From an uncultured Ruminococcus sp. (lineage in GTDB: Bacteria; Bacillota; Clostridia; Oscillospirales; Acutalibacteraceae), in the NCBI GenBank assembly GCA_902803035.1, contig CADCON010000110.1:1-7534 (forward strand): DNA of 7,534 nt, written 5' to 3'. Below are positions 1 to 5,539 of this stretch, piece after piece. The notes under the pieces are model-generated. The model was not told the origin of the DNA. It saw nothing but the letters and a program-made list of their open reading frames with translations, and searched no databases. Both the position numbers and the translations under genes were made by a program. Numbering within the stretch: position 1 is the first letter of the stretch; each line of letters opens with the position of its first letter.

Positions 1-2
1 CT

Positions 3-86
3 TTGTGTATTAACGAGGATTTTGGCAAAATATGGCGGAAAAGATGCAAGCGGGACGTGCGGGAAGAGATACTGAACAGGCTCTAA
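3..86 (+). CDS. C-terminal end of an unidentified plus-strand gene (partial)
   Basis: An open frame enters from the left edge and ends at TAA (84-86), giving 27 residues that begin LCINEDFGKIW and end REEILNRL. It is charged and looks like a helical protein tail. Of the three plus frames it has the most protein-like composition, and its stop lies just before a hairpin with a T run, as expected at the end of a transcription unit. The other two plus frames also stay open for part of this stretch (stops at 73-75 and 92-94), so the choice is not certain. No family can be recognised from so short a piece. It converges on the glycosyltransferase gene. Confidence 0.42.
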   Translation: MCINEDFGKIWRKRCKRDVREEILNRL

Positions 87-110
87 GAAGGGCGTGAACG
101 CTTTTTTTTT
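87..110 (+). terminator. Putative intrinsic terminator of the partial gene
   Basis: GCG and CGC arms flank a TGAA loop. The stem can be lengthened by G-U and A-U pairs to about seven pairs and is followed by nine T residues (102-110). The GC core is short, so the hairpin is weak, but the long uninterrupted T run just after the TAA at 84-86 supports a rho-independent terminator reading rightward. Confidence 0.5.
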
Positions 111-142
111 ACGAATGGCCGGTTGGAAGCGGGCGGATGATG

Positions 143-180
143 GACGGGGGATATTTCGCGCCCCGCTCCGTCTTTCTTGT
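143..180 (+). terminator. Possible second plus-strand terminator in the convergent gap
   Basis: GACGG (143-147) pairs with CCGTC (168-172), and adjacent GGG pairs with CCC, leaving a three-base bulge. A T-rich but interrupted stretch follows (171-180 and on into the end of the glycosyltransferase gene). It could back up the first terminator. In the minus direction no T run follows, so it does not clearly end the glycosyltransferase transcript. Confidence 0.28.
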
Positions 181-1167
181 CTATTTGTCGAATTCCCTGG
201 GGTCGGGCTTCCGGTTCTCAAGGCGGCGGAAATGAAGATCCCTTTCGCCGGTGACGAATGCCTTGCCGCGCACCAGCGTCCAGAGAACGAAATTCCTGAA
301 GCTGCCGAAATGACGCCTTGTGCCCTTCCAGTCGCTCATGCGGCGGTATTTTTTGAAGACGGAGGCGAAAATCGGGGAGATTCCGTAGAATTCCCACATA
401 TTCTTTCCGGCAAAATGATAGATCTTGCCACGGTAATGGGCGTACAGCAGATCCTCCTCCGGAAAGGCGAATGACTCCATCCAACGCGCCATCCGGGGCA
501 GCTCCGGTCTGCGGAGCATCCACATCATGTTGTACTCCGGACGCAGCACGAAGATTTCGTCCTGCAGAACATAATTGATCGCGTCCTGATCGGGATAGAC
601 CAGCTCGTCCGGCACGGAATTGATGTAGTCGATGATCCGGCGCGAAGCGTCCAGGCGGAGCCATTCCTGCACGTCTATGAGAAGCACCCCCGAATTGACG
701 TAGTTGTGGGAGACCGTGATGCCAAGGGCTTTTTTGCGGCCCTCGCTCTCCACATCCGCCGCGCCCGCCACGCATTTTCCGTTCATGGGCATGGTGAAAA
801 GCTCCGCGACCGGCCTGTCCATCAGCAGATCGCAGTCGAGATACACGACGCGCTGCAGATCCGGATATTCCGCCGGAAGCTCCGACAGAAAGAGCCTTCC
901 GTAAATCGCGCGGTTCCATTTGGTGGGAACCCTGGGCGCGATTGCTTCCAGCCTGTCGGTGATGTCAAAGAAGATGATCTCCGCCTCCGGAAAGCGCGAG
1001 GTCTGCCGGCGAAGGCGTTCCCTGTTGCGCGCGCTGATGCCGCAGTCCATCACGAAAAGCCGGACGCGGTCGGCTTCCGGACACATATGGTAAAGCACGG
1101 AGAAGGTGCATACCCCTAAATTGTCGGCATAATGGTCATCCGAAACAAACAGGAAATCTGCCGTCAC
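181..1167 (-). CDS. Family 8 glycosyltransferase
   Basis: A 328-residue retaining glycosyltransferase of the GT8 family, which transfers sugars from UDP-sugar donors onto cell-surface glycans or other acceptors. The N-terminus has the typical strand-loop opening (FLFVSDDHYADNLGV, residues 5-19). The metal and nucleotide-sugar binding DxD is D111-C-D113 in VVYLDCDLLM. YVNSGVLLID (156-165) and PDQDAIN (192-198) are the usual GT8 acceptor and catalytic-region motifs, and H251-F-A-G resembles the C-terminal HFxG motif. There is no signal peptide or clear membrane helix, so it probably acts on the cytoplasmic face. The start is GTG, chosen because AAAAGGAG lies 8 bases upstream and the conserved N-terminus begins there. 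It sits behind the HD-GYP gene but after a terminator. Donor and acceptor cannot be told from the sequence. Confidence 0.94.
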   Translation of the reverse strand: MTADFLFVSDDHYADNLGVCTFSVLYHMCPEADRVRLFVMDCGISARNRERLRRQTSRFPEAEIIFFDITDRLEAIAPRVPTKWNRAIYGRLFLSELPAEYPDLQRVVYLDCDLLMDRPVAELFTMPMNGKCVAGAADVESEGRKKALGITVSHNYVNSGVLLIDVQEWLRLDASRRIIDYINSVPDELVYPDQDAINYVLQDEIFVLRPEYNMMWMLRRPELPRMARWMESFAFPEEDLLYAHYRGKIYHFAGKNMWEFYGISPIFASVFKKYRRMSDWKGTRRHFGSFRNFVLWTLVRGKAFVTGERDLHFRRLENRKPDPREFDK

Positions 1168-1175
1168 GCTGCTCG

Positions 1176-1183
1176 CTCCTTTT
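1176..1183 (-). promoter_or_regulatory. Ribosome binding site of the glycosyltransferase (supports GTG start)
   Basis: On the minus strand the sequence reads AAAAGGAG, 8 bases before the GTG at 1165-1167. The spacing is ideal and no ATG in this frame fits better, so it fixes the GTG start. Confidence 0.8.
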
Positions 1184-1196
1184 GCTTTTGTGATTC

Positions 1197-1239
1197 AAAA
1201 AAGCCGGCATTCGCTGTGCGATTGACAGGAGTGCCGGCT
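1197..1239 (-). terminator. Intrinsic terminator after the HD-GYP gene
   Basis: Read on the minus strand, AGCCGGCA (1239-1232) and TGCCGGCT (1209-1202) form a perfect 8-bp GC-rich stem with a 22-base loop, followed directly by a run of about six T residues. It begins about 13 bases after the HD-GYP stop codon (1252-1254). It should end most transcripts from the regulator gene before the glycosyltransferase gene, whose ribosome binding site is only about 14 bases further on. Confidence 0.85.
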
Positions 1240-1251
1240 GTCCGGTATGCA

Positions 1252-2301
1252 TTAATCGTCGATGCCCAGAAGGGCAATGCGCTCGATTTCGGGGCGGATG
1301 GAAAGGAATACGCTCACGATTTCGGGGTCAAAGTGACCGCCGCTGCCCTTCCTGATGATCTCAAACGCCTGATCGAAGGACATCTGCTGCTTGTAGCTGC
1401 GTTTGGATACGAGCGCGTCGAATACGTCCGCTACCGCCAGAACGCGGGCGCAGAAGGGTATCTTGATTCCTTTCAGCCCGTAAGGATAGCCCTTGCCGTT
1501 CCACCATTCGTGATGGTACGCCGCCATATCCTTGCCGAGAAGCAGATAGTAGTTGTCGTCGATCTGCTTCGCGCATTCCTCCAGAATCTTCGCGCCCTCG
1601 ATGGTGTGGGTCTTCATCAGCTCGAATTCCTCTTCGGTCAGGTCGCCCTGCTTTTTCAGCACCGAATCGGGAATCTTGATCTTGCCGATGTCGTGCAGCG
1701 GCGCGGAAAGGGTGATGCTCATGACGTACCTGTCGCCGAGGAATTCGGGGTACATTCCCTCGGAACGCATTTTCCTCACCAACGCTTCCACAATCGCGCT
1801 TACCCTGTGGACATGGACGCCTGTGGTTTCGTCGCGGGTGTCGATCATGTTGGCGAGCACCATGATGATCTGGGACTTCATCTTTTCCAGCTGCGCGCGC
1901 TTCTGCTCATTGTCGAGCTGAAGCCTCATGCGGTAATCCTCCAGCTCAATCGCCCGGGCAATGCGGGATTTCATGACCTGCGGGACGAAGGGCTTGGCGA
2001 TGAAGTCCACCGCGCCGAGTTCCAGGTATTCCACCTCGGTCTGGGGGTCGTTCTCCACCGTGAGAACAATAATCGGAATCTCGCTGAGCTTCTCAATGGC
2101 TTTGATTCTGGCCATGGTCTGTCTGCCGTCCATTTCCGGCATATTGAGATCCAGCAGGATCAGGTCAGGGATGTCGCGCTCAAGGTATTTGAGCGCCTGA
2201 AACCCCGAAATAACGGCAATTACCGAATATTCATCGCCGATAGCCTGTTTGGCCATGGCAAGGGTGGTCTTGTTGTCGTCCACTACGAGAATCTTCTTCA
2301 T
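1252..2301 (-). CDS. Response regulator with HD-GYP cyclic-di-GMP phosphodiesterase domain
   Basis: A 349-residue cytoplasmic protein. Residues 1-120 form a receiver: acidic pair D8-D9, phosphoacceptor D51 (LLDLNMPEMDG), T81 and K103-P104, all intact. A charged, probably coiled linker (about 121-145) leads to an HD-GYP domain with the expected metal ligands: H163 in TGVH, H203-D204 in HDIGKIKIPD, H232, H263-H264 in HHEWWNGKGYP, and D292 in ADVFDAL. The GYP motif (271-273) is complete, so hydrolysis of c-di-GMP, or of a related cyclic dinucleotide, is expected and is probably controlled by phosphorylation at D51. ATG at 2299-2301 is preferred because MKKILVVDD is the normal receiver start and GGGAGGAG lies 11 bases upstream. 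An in-frame ATG at 2335-2337 lies inside an inverted repeat and has no ribosome binding site. The gene follows the hybrid kinase on the same strand after a 171-base gap; the kinase is the obvious candidate partner. Confidence 0.96.
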   Translation of the reverse strand: MKKILVVDDNKTTLAMAKQAIGDEYSVIAVISGFQALKYLERDIPDLILLDLNMPEMDGRQTMARIKAIEKLSEIPIIVLTVENDPQTEVEYLELGAVDFIAKPFVPQVMKSRIARAIELEDYRMRLQLDNEQKRAQLEKMKSQIIMVLANMIDTRDETTGVHVHRVSAIVEALVRKMRSEGMYPEFLGDRYVMSITLSAPLHDIGKIKIPDSVLKKQGDLTEEEFELMKTHTIEGAKILEECAKQIDDNYYLLLGKDMAAYHHEWWNGKGYPYGLKGIKIPFCARVLAVADVFDALVSKRSYKQQMSFDQAFEIIRKGSGGHFDPEIVSVFLSIRPEIERIALLGIDD

Positions 2302-2312
2302 CTTGGCTTTAT

Positions 2313-2320
2313 CTCCTCCC
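2313..2320 (-). promoter_or_regulatory. Ribosome binding site of the HD-GYP regulator
   Basis: The minus strand reads GGGAGGAG, 11 bases before the ATG at 2299-2301. It decides the start in favour of MKKILVV over the in-frame ATG 36 bases upstream. It abuts the inverted repeat at 2321-2340, so the folding of that repeat could affect its accessibility. Confidence 0.7.
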
Positions 2321-2347
2321 ACAATGCCGACCGGCATTGTCCGGTCG
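2321..2347 (-). promoter_or_regulatory. Overlapping inverted repeats in the HD-GYP leader
   Basis: Two inverted repeats share bases. Repeat A has perfect 9-base arms, ACAATGCCG (2321-2329) and CGGCATTGT (2332-2340), with a 2-base centre. Repeat B has perfect 7-base arms, CGACCGG (2328-2334) and CCGGTCG (2341-2347), with a 6-base loop. In RNA the two hairpins cannot form together, and A ends right at the ribosome binding site. This could be a small translational switch or a protein operator. No T run follows, so it is not a terminator. Confidence 0.5.
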
Positions 2348-2472
2348 TTCAGAAATTGTTTCGATTCGCTCTGATTAAATGATACATCCTAATTGTTAAC
2401 AGAATGTGAAAGCGGCTTTACAAATTGGAAATAATGTTTTATGCAAAGTATCTCAAATTATACAGCGCCGTC
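2348..2472 (-). other. AT-rich gap between kinase and HD-GYP genes
   Basis: This gap holds no open frame of note and no convincing hairpin with a T run, so no kinase terminator is visible. Hexamers such as TTGAGA followed 17 bases later by TATTTC (minus strand) are too weak to name as a promoter. Co-transcription of the two genes from the kinase promoter therefore remains possible. Confidence 0.4.
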
Positions 2473-5244
2473 TCAAAGCGGACGCAGCGCGAGAAGCGCG
2501 CCGTCGAAATCGTAGTCATTCAGGCGTTCGGTTGCCGTGCATAAGGCGTCGCGGTCCTCCTGGCTGAGATTGTATTTCAGCAGCTCCCGGATGCCGGCGA
2601 GGGCGGCGTCACTGTCAAAGCGGTCTATCAGCCGTATGATCTCCGCCGCGTCGGAATGCTTCTTCTGCGCCGAAATGGGCTGCTTCACCGTGGGTTCCGG
2701 CTCGTCTCCTTCCGGCGTTTCCATCAGTCCGCCGGCGCGGAGATAATTCTCCACGCTGTCGAGAAGGGCGTCATAGCTGCCGGCCAGCTCGCCGTAATGC
2801 TCGGTGATGAAGGATTCGTCGCCGCTTCTGGCGGCGTCCTCGTGTCCGGCGGCGAGCTGCGAAAGCGCCGCCGCGCCGATGCTGGCGGCCACGCTCTTGA
2901 GCGAATGCGCTTCGATGAGATAGGATCTGACGCTGCCCTGTTCCGCGTACTGGCGGAGCAATGCCGCCTTCTTGCGGCCGTCGGAGAGAAATACATTCAG
3001 AATGTGATGGAAGGCGTCGAGGCTGCCGCCCATATTGAAGACGCCCTGCGGCACGTCAAGTCCGGGAATCGCAATGCTGCCGGCGTCCGATGGAACCGAC
3101 GAGGCGAGGTATTCCTTCCGCGAGCGGGACACCTTCATTTTCGGGTCGATCTTTTCGACGTATTCATCGGTCTGTTTGTCCGCGGGTATGTACTTCCGGA
3201 TGACGCCCGCGAGGGTCTCGCTGCTCATGGGCTTTTCCACGAAGTCGTTCATGCCGCTTGACAGGAACAGTTCGCGCGCCGCTTCGCCGACATTGGCGGA
3301 AAGGGCGATGATCGGCACCTGCCTGTAGTAATCCCCGTCCAGCGAACGGATGTGCCGCACCGTTTCAATGCCGTCCCAGCCGGGCATCATGTGGTCCATG
3401 AAGATCATGTCGAAATGCGGGTCGCGCATGAGAATTTCAAACGCCTCCTGCCCGCTTGAAACCATTTCGACGTGCGGCTTGTAGACATTCAGCAGACCGG
3501 CGGTGACCCGGAGGTTGACATAATTGTCGTCAACCACCAGAATGCGGGCTTCCGGAATGAAGAGGTGATTCTCGGTCTTGCGCGAACGGCGGAAGCATTC
3601 GGGATGCTCCCCGCGGATGAGGGCGGCAAGCTGTCCGGTCAGCACGGGCTTGTGCATGATCAGAATGTTTTCCTTCACGCCGTCGTCCACGAAGGTATTG
3701 TGATCGACCAGCGAGATCAGGCGCATCCGCTTGATTCTGGACGCGAAGGAATTTACCCCCGCGATTCCCGAAGCGTAGTCAAAGAAAAGCATGGAGCCGA
3801 AGCGGTCGGCGTTGTAATAATCCCACACCGCGATGTCGCTGACGGCGATGACCGCCACGCCGAGGCCTTCCATCAGCTTGCGGAGGTTTTCCGCGTAATA
3901 ATGGTCAGGCTCGTACACGTACGCCACATACCCGTCGGGATCCGGGACGAATCCCAGCTCGCGGCGGCGTCTGACCTTCTGCTCCACCACTACGCGGAAG
4001 GTGGAGCCTTTGCCCGGTTCGCTCTCGACGCTGATGGAGCCGTTCATTCTGTTCGCCAGACGCTGCGAGATGACCAGCCCCAGACCGGTGCCTTCCATCC
4101 GCCTGCTGTGGTCGGTGTCCACCTGCGAAAACTGCGTGAAGAGCTTCTTCTGATCCTCACGCGAAATGCCGATGCCGGTGTCGGTGACTTCTATGTTCAG
4201 CCAGAATCTGGCGTCCTCGTCAACCGAACAGGTCATCCGGAGAAGGATCATGCCGCTTTCGGTGAATTTGACCGCGTTGTTGAGAAGATTGATCAGAATC
4301 TGGCGCAGTCTTGCCCCGTCGCCGATCAGCTCCGCGGGAATATCCGGGGCGATGTCGGCGATGAAGTCGATATTCTTTTCGCCGATGCGTACATTGACGA
4401 TGCGGGCGACGTCCGAAACGAGGGTTTCCACATCGTAGGCCGCTTCCTCCAGCTGCATTTTGTTGGCTTCAATCTTGGAAAAGTCGAGGATGTCGTTCAC
4501 CATGCTCAGCAGATTCTGCGCCGAATTCTGAATGGTGGCGACGTATTCCTCCTCCAGCGGCGAAAGGTCGCCCTGCAGCAGCAGCTCGCTCATGCCGCAG
4601 ACCGCAATCATCGGCGTGCGCATTTCGTGGCTCATGTTGGCGAGAAAGTCCGCTTTTTCGCGGCTGCCCGCTTCGGCATTGATCTTTTCCTGCTCTACCA
4701 TCCGGTAAAGCTCCGTGATGCTCTGCGCGCGGGATTCCATGATGGAAACCGCGTTGCGGAACCATTGGATCATGGCGATGACGGCGGTGCTGCCCATATA
4801 GAAAAGCACCAGCCGGACCACCGCGCTGAGCGGCATTTCAAGCTGCGCGAAGAATTTCTCCGGATACAGCAGATAGAGCGCGGCATACAACGCCGTTACA
4901 TATATGATCTGAAGCGCGATCAGCCCTATTCTTCTGTACAGCGCCGCGAAGCACATGATCACCAGGAATACGCCGTGCCCCGCCGAGATGGTATTGTTCT
5001 CCCACATATAGGCGGTCGCGGCCGCCACCATGCAGAAGGTCGCGGTGTACGCCTGAACGCTGCCGTTGAGGAAGGGCACGAATGTGCATATTCCCACAAC
5101 GACCGGCATGGCGAGCATGATTTCCCAGAGCCATGACGGCATTCCGCAGAAAAAGCAGAATCCTGCCATCAGCGGGAAAAACGCCAGAAATGCCCAGAAC
5201 ATAAGCTTTTCCACCGAGCGGTGGGTAATTTCCTTATGCTTCAT
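2473..5244 (-). CDS. Membrane-bound hybrid histidine kinase with two receiver modules and Hpt domain
   Basis: A 923-residue sensor kinase. Residues 12-163 hold about five or six hydrophobic helices with short loops and no sizeable extracytoplasmic domain. A helical linker (164-200) leads to the phosphoacceptor helix with H206 (NMSHEMRTP). The ATPase domain has its N box near 312-328 (RQILINLLNNAVKF), G1 DTGIGI (355-360) and G2 GTGLGL (385-390). Residues 435-545 resemble a degenerate receiver: D489 and K532-P533 survive but the acidic pair is replaced by EPD. Residues 566-685 are an intact receiver with D572-D573, phosphoacceptor D617 (FMDHMMPGWDG), S649 and K671-P672. An Hpt domain follows with H780 (EAHSLKSVAASIGA). 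A linker and a 58-residue helical tail end the protein. The expected relay is H206 to D617 to H780, then to a separate receiver, possibly the HD-GYP regulator next door. ATG follows GGGAGGAT by 8 bases, and a strong promoter lies upstream. The signal is unknown. Confidence 0.97.
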   Translation of the reverse strand: MKHKEITHRSVEKLMFWAFLAFFPLMAGFCFFCGMPSWLWEIMLAMPVVVGICTFVPFLNGSVQAYTATFCMVAAATAYMWENNTISAGHGVFLVIMCFAALYRRIGLIALQIIYVTALYAALYLLYPEKFFAQLEMPLSAVVRLVLFYMGSTAVIAMIQWFRNAVSIMESRAQSITELYRMVEQEKINAEAGSREKADFLANMSHEMRTPMIAVCGMSELLLQGDLSPLEEEYVATIQNSAQNLLSMVNDILDFSKIEANKMQLEEAAYDVETLVSDVARIVNVRIGEKNIDFIADIAPDIPAELIGDGARLRQILINLLNNAVKFTESGMILLRMTCSVDEDARFWLNIEVTDTGIGISREDQKKLFTQFSQVDTDHSRRMEGTGLGLVISQRLANRMNGSISVESEPGKGSTFRVVVEQKVRRRRELGFVPDPDGYVAYVYEPDHYYAENLRKLMEGLGVAVIAVSDIAVWDYYNADRFGSMLFFDYASGIAGVNSFASRIKRMRLISLVDHNTFVDDGVKENILIMHKPVLTGQLAALIRGEHPECFRRSRKTENHLFIPEARILVVDDNYVNLRVTAGLLNVYKPHVEMVSSGQEAFEILMRDPHFDMIFMDHMMPGWDGIETVRHIRSLDGDYYRQVPIIALSANVGEAARELFLSSGMNDFVEKPMSSETLAGVIRKYIPADKQTDEYVEKIDPKMKVSRSRKEYLASSVPSDAGSIAIPGLDVPQGVFNMGGSLDAFHHILNVFLSDGRKKAALLRQYAEQGSVRSYLIEAHSLKSVAASIGAAALSQLAAGHEDAARSGDESFITEHYGELAGSYDALLDSVENYLRAGGLMETPEGDEPEPTVKQPISAQKKHSDAAEIIRLIDRFDSDAALAGIRELLKYNLSQEDRDALCTATERLNDYDFDGALLALRPL

Positions 5245-5293
5245 ACCTGAATCCTCCCAGAAAGGTGTGATATTGTCCTTATTTTATACAGAC

Positions 5294-5322
5294 ATTCTAC
5301 TATATTCCACGGGATTTGTCAA
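5294..5322 (-). promoter_or_regulatory. Promoter of the hybrid histidine kinase gene
   Basis: On the minus strand, TTGACA (5322-5317) is followed 17 bases later by TAGAAT (5299-5294), a perfect -35 and a five-of-six -10 at ideal spacing. Transcription should begin near 5287, giving a leader of about 43 bases before the ATG at 5242-5244. Confidence 0.85.
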
Positions 5323-5351
5323 TTATCATATTGCGCCGCTCAGGCGGACTT

Positions 5352-5375
5352 TCCGGACAGATGTGACTGTCCGGA
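5352..5375. promoter_or_regulatory. Inverted repeat midway between divergent promoters (candidate operator)
   Basis: Perfect 9-base arms TCCGGACAG (5352-5360) and CTGTCCGGA (5367-5375) flank a 6-base spacer. No T run follows on either side, so it is not a terminator. The centre lies about 77 bases upstream of the predicted kinase start site and about 81 upstream of the purA start site. It resembles a dimeric regulator site. The arrangement does not match the PurR PurBox pair, whose cores lie further apart, and the regulator is unknown. Confidence 0.55.
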
Positions 5376-5409
5376 TGAGCAAAAGATATCGGAATTCATA
5401 AATTCATCG

Positions 5410-5438
5410 TTGACACAGCGCATGAATTGTAGTATAAT
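5410..5438 (+). promoter_or_regulatory. Promoter of purA
   Basis: TTGACA (5410-5415) and TATAAT (5433-5438) are both perfect consensus hexamers separated by exactly 17 bases. Transcription should start near 5445, leaving a leader of about 95 bases. This is as strong a housekeeping promoter as the sequence can encode and suggests high basal expression unless it is repressed. Confidence 0.93.
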
Positions 5439-5444
5439 AACTTA

Positions 5445-5539
5445 GTTGCAGAGAGTAAAGGACAAAAAAATCCCGTTTCTGCATCCTGCCGGCATGAGAA
5501 TTGCCGTGCCGCATTTTACAAAAATGGAGATGAACGTGA
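5445..5539 (+). other. purA leader with possible stem-loops
   Basis: The leader can form TGCAGA/TCTGCA (5447-5452 with 5478-5483, extendable by two pairs) and CGGCA/TGCCG (5490-5494 with 5502-5506, 7-base loop). GGCA at 5491-5494 could instead pair with TGCC at 5507-5510. I see none of the conserved core motifs of the purine riboswitch and no terminator, so no known riboswitch is claimed. Confidence 0.3.
5526..5529 (+). promoter_or_regulatory. Ribosome binding site for the purA TTG start
   Basis: GGAG lies 10 bases before TTG at 5540-5542. An in-frame TGA at 5537-5539 immediately precedes the TTG, so no earlier start is possible. The conserved VKAIVGANWGDEGKGK begins at the next codon, so TTG is the only sensible start. 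Confidence 0.7.

Noticed and set aside
94..474. 126-codon plus-strand frame overlapping the glycosyltransferase end
   Set aside because: Most of it is antisense to the conserved GT8 C-terminus, and its ATG sits within the hairpin of a terminator.
1222..1251. Plus-strand TTGACA followed 18 bases later by TATGCA
   Set aside because: The -10 matches only half the consensus, there is no plus-strand gene to serve, and TTGACA falls in the loop of the HD-GYP terminator, so chance is more likely than an antisense promoter.
1132..2382. 416-codon plus-strand open frame opposite the HD-GYP gene
   Set aside because: It is the reverse-strand shadow of the HD-GYP coding sequence. The true strand carries every expected receiver and HD-GYP motif.
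3472..5136. 554-codon plus-strand open frame opposite the kinase
   Set aside because: It is antisense to a gene with unmistakable kinase motifs, has a low-complexity His/Arg/Val-rich composition typical of GC-biased antisense frames, and lacks a ribosome binding site.
5352..5375. Inverted repeat as a PurR PurBox pair
   Set aside because: PurBox cores contain CGAA and are separated by about 16-17 bases. Here the arms read CCGGACAG and lie only 6 bases apart.
5445..5539. Purine riboswitch in the purA leader
   Set aside because: The conserved core of the purine riboswitch is absent, and there is no terminator or sequestering stem that includes the GGAG.
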